Assembly (NCBI GenBank): GCA_965224275.1
Contig: CBDCYR010000012.1
Coordinates: 1 to 64,000 of the forward strand
From: CAUZWH01 sp965224275
GTDB taxonomy: Bacteria; Pseudomonadota; Alphaproteobacteria; SHVV01
Length of the DNA stretch: 64,000 nucleotides
Direction: 5' to 3'
Positions within the stretch are counted from its first letter, which is position 1. The number at the start of each line of letters is the position of its first letter. Positions 1 to 7,713 of the stretch are shown one piece after another. A program made the translations under genes and the position numbers. Below the pieces are notes generated by a model. The model made no database searches and was not told the origin of the DNA. It worked only from the letters and a program-made list of their open reading frames with translations.

Positions 1-326
1 ATTTCGGAGGAACTGCCCGGTTCCTGGGCGCCGAAATCGTTCGACGGGACCCCGAGAACCACCAAGCCGCGCTCACGGTAGCGCTGCCACAACTCCTGCA
101 GGGCGGCGTATTGGTGGGTGTAGCCGCAGAACGAAGCGGTGTTGACGATCAGGACCGCTTTGCCGGCAAATTTCGACAGCGGCAGCGGGCCGCCATCGAT
201 CGCGAGGAACGAGAAATCATGCGCGTTTTCTGCCGGGCTCGCACCGGCCGCGGGCGCATTGGCGGCGACAACGATAATGGCGAGCGCCCAAACCAATCGT
301 GCCACGAAATCCGACCGTCCTAGCAT
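1..326 (-). CDS. Glutathione peroxidase family protein, exported (3' end cut by window)
   Basis: Reduces peroxides with thiol reductants. The reading frame opens at ATG 326 and runs off the left edge after about 108 residues, so only the N-terminal two thirds is visible. After a hydrophobic signal-like stretch (LVWALAIIVVAANAPAAGA, about residues 11-29) comes the family start HDFSFLAIDGG, then VLIVNTASFCGYTHQY with the peroxidatic cysteine where selenoprotein homologues carry Sec, and VLGVPSNDFGAQEPGS, the typical second motif. The signal peptide suggests a periplasmic enzyme, which is inference. It follows msrA on the same strand by 35 bases, so the two are probably one oxidative-stress operon. 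Confidence 0.85.
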   Translation of the reverse strand, partial: MLGRSDFVARLVWALAIIVVAANAPAAGASPAENAHDFSFLAIDGGPLPLSKFAGKAVLIVNTASFCGYTHQYAALQELWQRYRERGLVVLGVPSNDFGAQEPGSSSE

Positions 327-361
327 GGGGTCTATGCGGTTATGCGTATGGACGAGACCAC

Positions 362-838
362 CTACTGCCCAAACACTCGCCGCAATCGTCCCATTTTCTC
401 GAAATAGCGCTGGTGGTAATCCTCAGCCGTCCAAAACGCCGATGCCGGCGTGATTTCGGTCGCAATCGGCTGGCTATGACGGCCGGATTGTTCCTGTTGC
501 TGCTTCGACGCCGCCGCGGCTGCCAGTTGTTCCTCGTCGTGGGCATAGACGGCCGAACGATATTGCGTGCCAACATCGGGCCCCTGGCGATTTAGCTGGG
601 TGGGGTCGTGGATCTGCCAGAACGCGTCGAGGAGTTCATCGTAGGAGACCTTTGCCGGGTCGAATTCAACTTCGACAACTTCTGCGTGCCCGGTCTGCCC
701 GCTGCAAACCTCTTCATAGGTGGGATTGTCTTTGGCGCCGCCGGCATAGCCGACCTTCGCATCGGTAACGCCGTCGATCTTGCGAAGCCCCGCCTCGATG
801 CCCCAAAAGCACCCGGCCCCAAATGTTGCTTTGGCCAT
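362..838 (-). CDS. msrA: Peptide-methionine (S)-S-oxide reductase MsrA
   Basis: Reduces the S-epimer of methionine sulfoxide in proteins and free methionine. The 158-residue product has the catalytic motif GAGCFWGIEAG near residues 7-17 and the later family signatures KVGYAGG, YEEVCSGQTGHAE, DPTQLNRQGPDVGTQYRS and AEDYHQRYFEK. Length is at the short end of the family, with a short C-terminal tail. No signal peptide is seen, so it should be cytoplasmic. It lies directly upstream of an exported glutathione peroxidase on the same strand, which fits a shared role against oxidative damage. Confidence 0.95.
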   Translation of the reverse strand: MAKATFGAGCFWGIEAGLRKIDGVTDAKVGYAGGAKDNPTYEEVCSGQTGHAEVVEVEFDPAKVSYDELLDAFWQIHDPTQLNRQGPDVGTQYRSAVYAHDEEQLAAAAASKQQQEQSGRHSQPIATEITPASAFWTAEDYHQRYFEKMGRLRRVFGQ

Positions 839-919
839 AGCGGCCTCCTTCGATTGCTGCTGCGTTCGAATCTAAGGCTTCGTGAGCAAACGGCAAGTGC
901 AAGAACATTTAATGCTTGG

Positions 920-1016
920 CTTAGCCGTCCCGCTCCCCCGGCCCAACCACCCCTAGGGTACCCTCCAAAAGTGTCCAATACTGTGGTGGTTGGACCGGGG
1001 GAGCGGGACGGCTAAG
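920..1016. repeat. 32-bp inverted repeat with a 33-base spacer (MITE-like or large hairpin)
   Basis: Bases 920-951 and 985-1016 are reverse complements over 32 positions with one mismatch. The arms begin CTTAGCCGTCCCGCTCCCCC. The spacer holds a 10-bp perfect palindrome, AGGGTACCCT at 955-964. No clear target duplication flanks it. It sits between msrA and the IS5-family insertion, 15 bases from the latter, and is not part of the IS termini. It could be a miniature transposable element or a strong stem-loop; copy number elsewhere is needed to decide. Confidence 0.75.
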
Positions 1017-1031
1017 TCGACTTACTCCTAA

Positions 1032-1963
1032 GAGTCCGACTCGAAACTCTATGTTTGATAACAGTACCTTGCGAGCCGCCTTGTGAGGAGTCGGATGTTG
1101 GCGACAAGAATCCATGCCTGTGCGGAGGCGATTGATTTCTCCCAATCCTTGGCCAGTCGACGGCATCGGTTGAGCCAGGCGAAGGTCCTCTCGACGACCC
1201 ATCGTCTGGGCAGGAGCTCGAAGCCCTGGGCGGTGTCTGAGCGCTTGATGATCTCGAGCTTCCAGCGGCCGATGACCTCAAGGGCGCCCTCGAGTTTCGG
1301 TCCCGCGTAGGCGGCGTCGGCGAAGAGGTGACGCAGCCGGGGGAAGCGATGACGGATCGATTTGAGGACCTCGGGCGCGCCGTCGCGGTCCTGGATATCG
1401 GCTGCGTGCACGATCAGGCCGACCAGCAGGCCGAGTGTATCGGTGACGATGTGACGCTTGCGGCCCTTGATCTTCTTGCCCGCGTCATAGCCCCGAACAC
1501 CACCGCTTTCCGTGGTTTTCACGCTCTGGCTGTCGATCACCCCGGCGCTCGGGCCGGCCTCGCGTCCTTCCAGCTCCCGGGCCGCCATGACCAGGTGATG
1601 GTTGATGCTCTCCAGCAGGCCGTTGGAGCGCCAGTCGTAGAAATAGCGCTGGACCGTGGAAGGCGGAGGGAAGTCGTTCGGCAACATCGCCCACTGGCAG
1701 CCCGTCGAGGCCATGTACATGACCGCATCCATGACATGGCGCAGGTCCGTCGTCCTCGGCCGGCCGATCTTCTTGCGCGGCGGCATGAGCGGCGCGATCA
1801 ACGCCCACTCTCGATCCGTCAGGTCGCTTGCGTAGCGCCCGCCACGGCGCTCATAATTCGGGCGAGTGATTTCGGTCCACATGTTGTGCCTCCTCGTTTG
1901 CTTTGACACAACCGAGTAAGCCACAACCGACTGAAATCACTCAACTAGTTTCGGGTTGGCCTC
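1032..1963 (-). mobile_element. Complete IS5-family insertion sequence (932 bp)
   Basis: The ends are imperfect inverted repeats: GAGTCCGACTCGAAACT at the left and the reverse complement of the right end, GAGGCCAACCCGAAACT, differing at three positions. A 3-bp TAA flanks both sides (1029-1031 and 1964-1966) and is the probable target duplication. One transposase gene fills the element on the minus strand. The insertion lies about 55 bases upstream of the deacylase gene at 2022, so it may have displaced or supplied that gene's promoter. Confidence 0.85.
1049..1882 (-). CDS. IS5-family transposase (DDE)
   Basis: Catalyses transposition of the surrounding element. The frame stays open upstream to 1924, but ATG 1882 is preferred because GGAGG lies six bases before it and the protein then begins MWTEITRPNYERRGGRYA, as in relatives. 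An N-terminal DUF4096-like part (SDLTDREWALIAPLMP, CQWAMLPNDFPP) is followed by the DDE domain. Acidic residues are seen in GVIDSQSVKTTESGG, LFADAAYAG and WVVERTFAWLNRCRRL. It appears intact at about 277 residues, so the element may be active. Confidence 0.93.
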   Translation of the reverse strand: MWTEITRPNYERRGGRYASDLTDREWALIAPLMPPRKKIGRPRTTDLRHVMDAVMYMASTGCQWAMLPNDFPPPSTVQRYFYDWRSNGLLESINHHLVMAARELEGREAGPSAGVIDSQSVKTTESGGVRGYDAGKKIKGRKRHIVTDTLGLLVGLIVHAADIQDRDGAPEVLKSIRHRFPRLRHLFADAAYAGPKLEGALEVIGRWKLEIIKRSDTAQGFELLPRRWVVERTFAWLNRCRRLAKDWEKSIASAQAWILVANIRLLTRRLARYCYQT

Positions 1964-2021
1964 TAAGAGGTGCACCCGCGGCGGTGGTGTTCGCCCCTGG
2001 GGTGCTTAGTATGGACCGGTT

Positions 2022-3719
2022 ATGGTTTTCGATCTGAAGATCACCAACGGCTTCATCGTCGACGGGAGCGGCAAACCGGGTTTTGCCGGCACGGTGGCGG
2101 TGCGGGACGGCCGCATCGCCGGCATCGGTGACATTGACGGGCCTGCCGAGCGGACGCTGGACGCAAGCGGACGCGTCGTCGCGCCCGGGTTCATCGATAT
2201 GCATACCCACTACGATGCCCAGATCCTGTGGGACCGCACGCTGTCGATCTCTCCCTCACATGGCGTAACCACCGTCGTGATGGGTAATTGCGGGTTTGGC
2301 ATCGCGCCGACCCGGGCCGCACATCGTGACCTGATTTTGCGGACGCTCGAACGGGTCGAGGGGATGAGCCTGGCCGCGCTGCGGGCCGGCGTCGGCGGTG
2401 ATTGGGCGTTCGAATCATTTCCGCAATATCTCGATGCCATCGAAGACACCGGCAGCCTGGTCAATGTCGGGGTCTATATCGGGCACACGCCGACGCGCCT
2501 CTACGTGATGGGCACCGACGCGGTGACGCGAGCGGCATCGGCAGACGAGGTTGACGCCATGTGCCGCATCGTTCGTGAAGCGGCGGAAGCCGGGGCGCTC
2601 GGGCTTTCATCATCGGGATCGCCGACCCATCACGGGTTCGATGGCCACCCGGTGCCGAGCCGCTTGGCCGCCTTCGAGGAACACGATGCGCTGATCGGCG
2701 CCCTGGCGGATCATGGGGCCGAACATGGCCCAGGTGTTTTTCAAGCGACGATGGGCAAGGGAATGTTCATCAAACAGTTTCGCGAGTTCGCTGCCAAGCA
2801 TGGTGTCACCGTTACCTGGACCGCCCTGCTCTCCAACCTCACCGGCCCGGGATCGCATCGTAAATATTTGCAAACCACGCGCGAGCTGATCGAAGAAGAG
2901 GGCCTTAACGTGGTTCCGCAGGTATCGCCGCGGCCGCTGACGCTCGACTTCAACTTCGATTCGGCGTTCCCCTTCGAAGCGCGCGCGTTCTTTGCCCCGA
3001 CCATGAAAACCGACCACGCCGGCCGCATGGCGTTGTACCAGGATCTCGCGTTTCGGCAGGCGTTCAAAGATGATCGTGAGGACGCCCGCCCGCATCAAAT
3101 GGTGGGGTGGGACGAGCGCGCGGTGATCTCCTATTCACCATCGGATGAGTCATTGACCGAACGGCTGGTCAAGGACGTCGCGGAGGAACGTGGGGTCGAT
3201 CCGGTCGATATGGTGCTGGATCTGAGCCTGGAGACCGATCTCGCGGCGCGAATCCGCGTGCCCATTCTCAATTATGATGACGACGCTGTGGGCGAAATTC
3301 TCCAGGACCCGCTTACGGTGATGGCGCTGTCTGATGCCGGTGCGCACGCCAGCCAACTCTGCGATGCCTGCTACACAACCGACTTTCTCGGACGCTGGGT
3401 GCGCGAGAAGGGGTTGGTGAGTCTGGAAGAAGGCGTGCGGATGCTAACCGCGCGACCCGCCGAGGTTCTCGGACTACGTGACCGTGGACGGCTGGAGAAA
3501 GGCATGGCCGCCGATGTCGTGGTGTTCGACGCCGAAGCCATCGATGCTGGCGCCTTACGGCGGGTGCATGATTTGCCCGGCGATGCCGATCGTTTGCTAT
3601 CGGATGCTAGCGGAATCGACGCGGTCATCGTCAACGGCACAATAATCAGCCGCGATGGCGAAAGCGCTCTTGCCGCCGACGCCGATCTGCCCGGCCAACT
3701 CATCCGCGGCCGGGGTTAA
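2022..3719 (+). CDS. N-acyl-D-amino-acid deacylase / D-aminoacylase family amidohydrolase
   Basis: A metal-dependent hydrolase expected to remove the acyl group from N-acyl-D-amino acids or related N-acyl substrates. The 565-residue product begins with the amidohydrolase beta-sandwich (DLKITNGFIVDGSGKPGFAG), then PGFIDMHTHYDAQ with metal-binding histidines (about 57-69). GVTTVVMGNCGFG carries the cysteine characteristic of D-aminoacylases. ALSDAGAHASQLCDA near residue 435 supplies the aspartate. The C-terminal sandwich returns at RGRLEKGMAADVVVFD. An IS5-family element ends 58 bases upstream. A VOC gene follows 14 bases downstream and is probably co-transcribed. Exact substrate cannot be read from sequence. 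Confidence 0.88.
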   Translation: MVFDLKITNGFIVDGSGKPGFAGTVAVRDGRIAGIGDIDGPAERTLDASGRVVAPGFIDMHTHYDAQILWDRTLSISPSHGVTTVVMGNCGFGIAPTRAAHRDLILRTLERVEGMSLAALRAGVGGDWAFESFPQYLDAIEDTGSLVNVGVYIGHTPTRLYVMGTDAVTRAASADEVDAMCRIVREAAEAGALGLSSSGSPTHHGFDGHPVPSRLAAFEEHDALIGALADHGAEHGPGVFQATMGKGMFIKQFREFAAKHGVTVTWTALLSNLTGPGSHRKYLQTTRELIEEEGLNVVPQVSPRPLTLDFNFDSAFPFEARAFFAPTMKTDHAGRMALYQDLAFRQAFKDDREDARPHQMVGWDERAVISYSPSDESLTERLVKDVAEERGVDPVDMVLDLSLETDLAARIRVPILNYDDDAVGEILQDPLTVMALSDAGAHASQLCDACYTTDFLGRWVREKGLVSLEEGVRMLTARPAEVLGLRDRGRLEKGMAADVVVFDAEAIDAGALRRVHDLPGDADRLLSDASGIDAVIVNGTIISRDGESALAADADLPGQLIRGRG

Positions 3720-3733
3720 GAGGGGAGCGTGAA

Positions 3734-4690
3734 TTGCTAAAGGCTGCGCTCGGCTATGTCGGCCTCGCGGTGCGCGAGCCCGAGGAAATCGCCAACAAAC
3801 TCCAGCACGATTTCGGCCTCGAACGGACGCAGGCTACGCTGCGGTCCCCCGAGGGCGAGGATTCGACCGTGCCGGTGCTTGGTATTGGCCGCAGTGCATT
3901 GGTGCTTGTGAGCGTCGGCGAAGGGCTCGCGCACGATACGGACCGGCCCGGCGTGCATCACCTGATGCTGCCCACCAGCGACCTCGATGGTGATCTGGCC
4001 GCAGCCGCGGCCGCCGGTATCGAGGCTTCACGGCCACAGGCAGGGTTGAATGGGGCGCAAGCGGTGGCCCTTTCGGCCAAGCAGCTTGGCGGCGTACGTA
4101 CGTTTCTGAGCGATCCCCTCGACTTGCCTGAGAGCGTACAGGGACCGGTCGATCGGATCGATCACATCGGCGTCGCGAGCGCCGACAACCGCGTTGTGCT
4201 CGATATGTTTTGCGATCGGATCGGATTCGAACTCGAAAGCCAGCAAACCGATCGGGAAGTCGGAACCGCGGTCGAAACCTTCACCTCCGACAAACATGGC
4301 GTGGTGCGACATAGCCGCCCGCCAGAATTGATCGGCGCGCTACGAGTCGCGTTTGTGACGATCGGCGATTGCGAGCTCGAGTTCCTGCAGAACTTCGATC
4401 CCCGCCAGGAGGGTGAGGTCGATCACGGCACGCGCGGCACCACCCGGCAGGATCAAGGAGCTATTAGCCGCTACATCGCATCGCGCGGCGCCGGCCTCCA
4501 CCACATTGCTTTCAAGGTTGCCGATATCGACAGCATGCTGGCGCGCTTGGCGGGTGCCGGTTATGAGGTTATCGACCCGATCGGACGGCCGGGATCACGG
4601 CGGGCTCGGATCGGCTTTATCCACCCGCGCAGCTTGGGTGGTGTGCTCGTTCACCTCGTCGAGCGCAACGAGATATCGGACAGCGCATAA
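3734..4690 (+). CDS. Double VOC-domain protein (glyoxalase / bleomycin-resistance / dioxygenase fold)
   Basis: Two consecutive vicinal-oxygen-chelate modules are visible. The first spans residues 1-130 (GYVGLAVREPEEIANKL, GVHHLMLPTSDLD). The second spans 140-318 (RIDHIGVASADNRVVLDMF, ISRYIASRGAGLHHIAFKV, GGVLVHLVERN). The arrangement recalls 4-hydroxyphenylpyruvate dioxygenase and methylmalonyl-CoA epimerase relatives, but the reaction is not assignable. The start is TTG 3734, chosen because AGGGGAG lies at 3721-3727; the nearby GTG at 3729 meets a stop after three codons. It follows the deacylase closely, so it may act on a product or analogue of the same pathway (inference). Confidence 0.8.
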   Translation: MLKAALGYVGLAVREPEEIANKLQHDFGLERTQATLRSPEGEDSTVPVLGIGRSALVLVSVGEGLAHDTDRPGVHHLMLPTSDLDGDLAAAAAAGIEASRPQAGLNGAQAVALSAKQLGGVRTFLSDPLDLPESVQGPVDRIDHIGVASADNRVVLDMFCDRIGFELESQQTDREVGTAVETFTSDKHGVVRHSRPPELIGALRVAFVTIGDCELEFLQNFDPRQEGEVDHGTRGTTRQDQGAISRYIASRGAGLHHIAFKVADIDSMLARLAGAGYEVIDPIGRPGSRRARIGFIHPRSLGGVLVHLVERNEISDSA

Positions 4691-4701
4691 GGTAAACAAA
4701 A

Positions 4702-4809
4702 CCCCTCACCCTACCCCTCTCCCGCAAGGGGAGAGGGAACCTAACGGTGCCCACGGCTAGCTCCCTCTCCCCTTGCGGGAGAGGGCGGGGGTGAGGGGGG
4801 CTTTTTTTT
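4702..4809. terminator. Large palindromic intergenic repeat, probable bidirectional terminator
   Basis: Left arm 4702-4740 and right arm 4761-4800 are near-perfect reverse complements built around CCCTCTCCCGCAAGGGGAGAGGG-type hairpins; each arm also folds on itself around a GCAA or TTGC turn. The right arm is followed by eight T residues at 4802-4809, as in intrinsic terminators. It separates the VOC gene (+) from the hydrolase gene (-), which converge here. The sequence style resembles dispersed intergenic repeats common in GC-rich proteobacteria. Confidence 0.8.
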
Positions 4810-4841
4810 CGAGGTGCTAACTGCGATTGGATCGGGGTCTA

Positions 4842-5840
4842 CTAGGGCCGCGCCAACTGTTCGGGCCGATCGATTTCACCGCCCGACGGCAATGGTGCGG
4901 CCGCATTATCGATCCATGCCGCGATATCGCGCCACACCACTTCGGCCTGCAGGTCGCGCAGGAGCATGTGGTAGCCCTGGGCATAGAGCACGACCCGGTG
5001 CGGCGCACCGAAATTGTCGAGCATGCGGATCGTGGGCCGGCGCGGAATGATCTCGTCGCGGGCGCCGTAGAGCACCAGCGCGGGCGTGGTCAGGCCGGGC
5101 GACGCGGCAAGGGCTTGGTCCATAAGGTTGACCAGACCGTATAACGCATCAACGCGGGTTTCCTTGATAACGTAGGGATCGCGTCCCAGCGCGCGCAACA
5201 TCTCGATATTGTCGGAGGGGATGATGCCCAGGCCGCGACCCGTGACGCGGTTTCCCGGCATGGTGTGCACCCCCAACCAAAGGGCTACTCGATAAGCCAG
5301 CGGCATCGTCGACCTGCCCCACACCGCCGGGCCCACCAGGACCTGACCGGCGATGTCCGGCATCGCCGGATTGGTGGCCGCAGCTCGCGGTTGTGCTTGT
5401 GCTGCCATCATGACGGCGCCCCCCATGCTCACGCCGAGCAGATAAAGCGGCGTGGTCGGGTGATTAGCGGCGACGACATGTGCGGCTTCCCGCAAATCCT
5501 TTGTCATCAAGCGGGTACCCGGCCAGATACGTGGATTCGCACTCTTACCGAATCCGCGCTGGTCATAGGCGTAGGTTGCGATGCCGGCCGACGCCAGCCA
5601 GCTTGCCGGCGCATCAAAGGCATTGCTGTAGTCGTTGAAGCCATGCAGCGCGAGAATCACCGCTCGTGGGGGACCATCTGGCAACCACTGGCGCAAGGGC
5701 AGTTCGTAGCCGTCGCTGGTGGCAATCAGGTCCGCCGCCAGGCGCGGCGCACCGTCCAATGGCCCAGCTTCCTGGACACGTGGCGCGCACGCGACGAGTA
5801 CCGCCAACAGAAGCGCGGCCGCGACGGCGCGCAGGCGCAT
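4842..5840 (-). CDS. Alpha/beta hydrolase lipoprotein, monoacylglycerol-lipase-like
   Basis: Likely a serine ester hydrolase anchored to a membrane. The start ATG 5840 gives MRLRAVAAALLLAVLVACAP, a lipoprotein signal ending in the lipobox LVAC; an in-frame ATG at 5876 would lengthen the n-region. The fold is clear: AVILALHGFNDYSNAF (oxyanion region), YAYDQRGFGKS, the nucleophile elbow LLGVSMGGAVMM, then LVLYGARDEIIPRR (acid) and LYAQGYHMLLRD (histidine). This pattern matches the serine aminopeptidase S33/hydrolase-4 group. It is monocistronic and converges on the palindrome at 4702-4809. The natural substrate is unknown. Confidence 0.85.
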   Translation of the reverse strand: MRLRAVAAALLLAVLVACAPRVQEAGPLDGAPRLAADLIATSDGYELPLRQWLPDGPPRAVILALHGFNDYSNAFDAPASWLASAGIATYAYDQRGFGKSANPRIWPGTRLMTKDLREAAHVVAANHPTTPLYLLGVSMGGAVMMAAQAQPRAAATNPAMPDIAGQVLVGPAVWGRSTMPLAYRVALWLGVHTMPGNRVTGRGLGIIPSDNIEMLRALGRDPYVIKETRVDALYGLVNLMDQALAASPGLTTPALVLYGARDEIIPRRPTIRMLDNFGAPHRVVLYAQGYHMLLRDLQAEVVWRDIAAWIDNAAAPLPSGGEIDRPEQLARP

Positions 5841-6003
5841 CTGCAAAGTCCGGTTTAGGCAGGATCTGACTAGCATCGAAATCGTCGAGCGAGCGTTTCG
5901 GTTGGGATTAGCGCTGTTTTCGGGTATATCAGCCGCGGTCTGGGTAAACATTTGTGTGTTACGAATAAACCACCCGACCCTGACGTAATGCCTCGGGGGC
6001 AGC

Positions 6004-6633
6004 ATGGCCGACGGACTGCAAAACGAAAAACTGATCCATCTTTTCACCACACCCATACTCAAGCATGTGTGGGCCGACAGCGAGGATCTCAACGAAGAAC
6101 TCCGCCGTGTCATCATCAACAAAACGCGCGGCGGCAAGGGAACCACCTATAGCGCGGTCGGTGGTTGGGAATCGGGAGACGACTTTCACCAGTGGTCGGG
6201 CGATCTCGGCCAAACCGTGGTTCAACGTGTCGCGGAGATGGTGAAACAGGCCACATCGGAGCTTTATGCCACTTTTAGCGGCCGCGAAAAAAGCACCTGG
6301 ACGATTGCCATGTGGGCAAACGTCAATCGGCGCGGCAACTACAACCGGATTCACGTACAGCCCGGATCAACGTGGACCGGCGCCTATATCGTCGACACCG
6401 GACACGAAGAAAAGCACGAAACGCTGAGTGGCGTAATCGGACTTATCAATCCGAATCTATCGCAAGCCATGAGCTTTTACCGCAACGCGGTGCCGACGCG
6501 CTACATCGTGCGGCCCGAGGCCGGTTTGATGATGATCTGGCCGAGCTATGTCGCCCAGATGGTCCATCCGCACACCGGCAAGCGGCCGCGGGTCAGCATA
6601 TCCTTCAACGTGAAGAAGGATCCCTACCCCTAG
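6004..6633 (+). CDS. Putative 2OG-Fe(II) oxygenase (TIGR02466-type family)
   Basis: The 209-residue product resembles the TIGR02466 family of putative 2-oxoglutarate/Fe(II) oxygenases. It opens with LIHLFTTPILKHVW; a double-stranded beta-helix core follows, with YNRIHVQPGSTWTGAYIV supplying a candidate iron-ligand histidine. A later MVHPHTGKRPRVSISFNV holds a second histidine and the arginine that would bind 2-oxoglutarate. The substrate is not known. The stop codon TAG (6631-6633) lies inside the 6-bp target duplication of the adjoining IS481 element. That element therefore inserted exactly at the end of this gene without changing the protein, but it may remove the natural terminator. Confidence 0.78.
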   Translation: MADGLQNEKLIHLFTTPILKHVWADSEDLNEELRRVIINKTRGGKGTTYSAVGGWESGDDFHQWSGDLGQTVVQRVAEMVKQATSELYATFSGREKSTWTIAMWANVNRRGNYNRIHVQPGSTWTGAYIVDTGHEEKHETLSGVIGLINPNLSQAMSFYRNAVPTRYIVRPEAGLMMIWPSYVAQMVHPHTGKRPRVSISFNVKKDPYP

Positions 6634-7583
6634 TTGTGGAGTCTCATGAGGTTATTGACATCCAAGCCTGATCGGCTGATGGGTTGATTTCCATTTATCC
6701 CGGCATGAGGTCTGTGCCAATTGTAGTGGTGTAACCAGATGGGGAGCTCACGTGCTCTGTGCTGTGAGCTTTCATAGGCTTGAGCGTAGGCCCATTCGCG
6801 CAGAGAAGATTGGATAAAGCGCTCGGCCTTGCCGTTGGTTTTGGGTGTATAGGGTTTGGTGCGGATGTGTTTGAGCCCGAGGTTTTTGCAGGCGTCTGTG
6901 AAGGCCAATGACCTGTAGCACGATCCATTGTCGGTCATGACCCGTTCGACGGTGATATTGAAGCGCCGGTACCAAGCGAGGGCGGCCATCAAGAAGGCGA
7001 CGGCGCTGTCTTTTTTCTCGTTTGGCATGATGTCTGCGAAGCCGAGGCGGGAGTGGTCGTCGATGCAGACGTGGACGTATTCCCAGCCCCTGTTGGGTCC
7101 GGTTCTTGGGCCGGTTCGATCACCGGTTATGCGGTGCCCGACCTGGTTGAAGCGGCCGAGTTTTTTGATATCGATGTGGATCATCTCGCCGGGCTTGGCG
7201 CGTTCGTAGCGGCGTACCGGTTGGGCGGGGTCGAGGTCGCGCCAGCGGTTGAGGTGGTGTCGGGTCAGGATCCGTCCCACCGTGGCTTTGGAAACACCAA
7301 CTTCGGCGGCGATGCGGTGATAGATGCGCCGTTGCTTGCGCAGGGCAATCACCTTCGCCTCAAGCTCACCAGGTGTTCTATGCGGGCTGGTCATTGGCCT
7401 TGAGGAGCGGTCGACAAGCCCGCCAAAGCCTTCCGCGCGATAGCGCCGCCACCATTTGTAGACCGTACTGGTACTGGTGCCCATTGCTGTCGCCACGTCC
7501 AACGGGTGTTCGCCGCGTTCCAGTCGAGAGATTAATATCTCTCGACCCTTCGGGGTCAGGCGGGCATTCTTATGGATGTTCAT
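6630..7583 (-). CDS. IS481-family transposase
   Basis: A 317-residue transposase. An N-terminal helix-turn-helix region (GREILISRLERGEHPLDVA, TSTVYKWWRRYRAEGFGGL) precedes the retroviral-integrase core. Acidic catalytic residues are seen in MIHIDIKKLGRF, RVMTDNGSCYRS and TPKTNGKAERFIQSSLREW. The last asparagine codon spans the element boundary and the TAG stop lies wholly outside the IS, in the duplicated CTAG of the target. The gene is therefore completed by the insertion site. It appears intact. Confidence 0.93.
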   Translation of the reverse strand: MNIHKNARLTPKGREILISRLERGEHPLDVATAMGTSTSTVYKWWRRYRAEGFGGLVDRSSRPMTSPHRTPGELEAKVIALRKQRRIYHRIAAEVGVSKATVGRILTRHHLNRWRDLDPAQPVRRYERAKPGEMIHIDIKKLGRFNQVGHRITGDRTGPRTGPNRGWEYVHVCIDDHSRLGFADIMPNEKKDSAVAFLMAALAWYRRFNITVERVMTDNGSCYRSLAFTDACKNLGLKHIRTKPYTPKTNGKAERFIQSSLREWAYAQAYESSQHRARELPIWLHHYNWHRPHAGINGNQPISRSGLDVNNLMRLHN

Positions 7584-7669
7584 TCGGTCCTCCGGCGATC
7601 AGCTTCTGTTCTTTTCAAACATCAGCTTCTCAAAGCGGGGCCGAATGAACAACCTACTGAGACACCACA
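6635..7669 (-). mobile_element. IS481-family insertion sequence, copy A (1035 bp)
   Basis: Terminal inverted repeats are TGTGGAGTCTCATGAGGTT at the left and TGTGGTGTCTCAGTAGGTT as the reverse complement of the right end. The element is flanked by a perfect 6-bp duplication CCTAGT (6629-6634 and 7670-7675), matching the NCTAGN target known for IS481. A second copy at 38116-39150 has the same length and orientation, with only two base differences seen (one silent, one Met/Thr near the transposase C-terminus). Confidence 0.93.
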
Positions 7670-7713
7670 CCTAGTGGACGGAATCCACGAGCGGCAAGAC
7701 GTTCCTGATGGGA

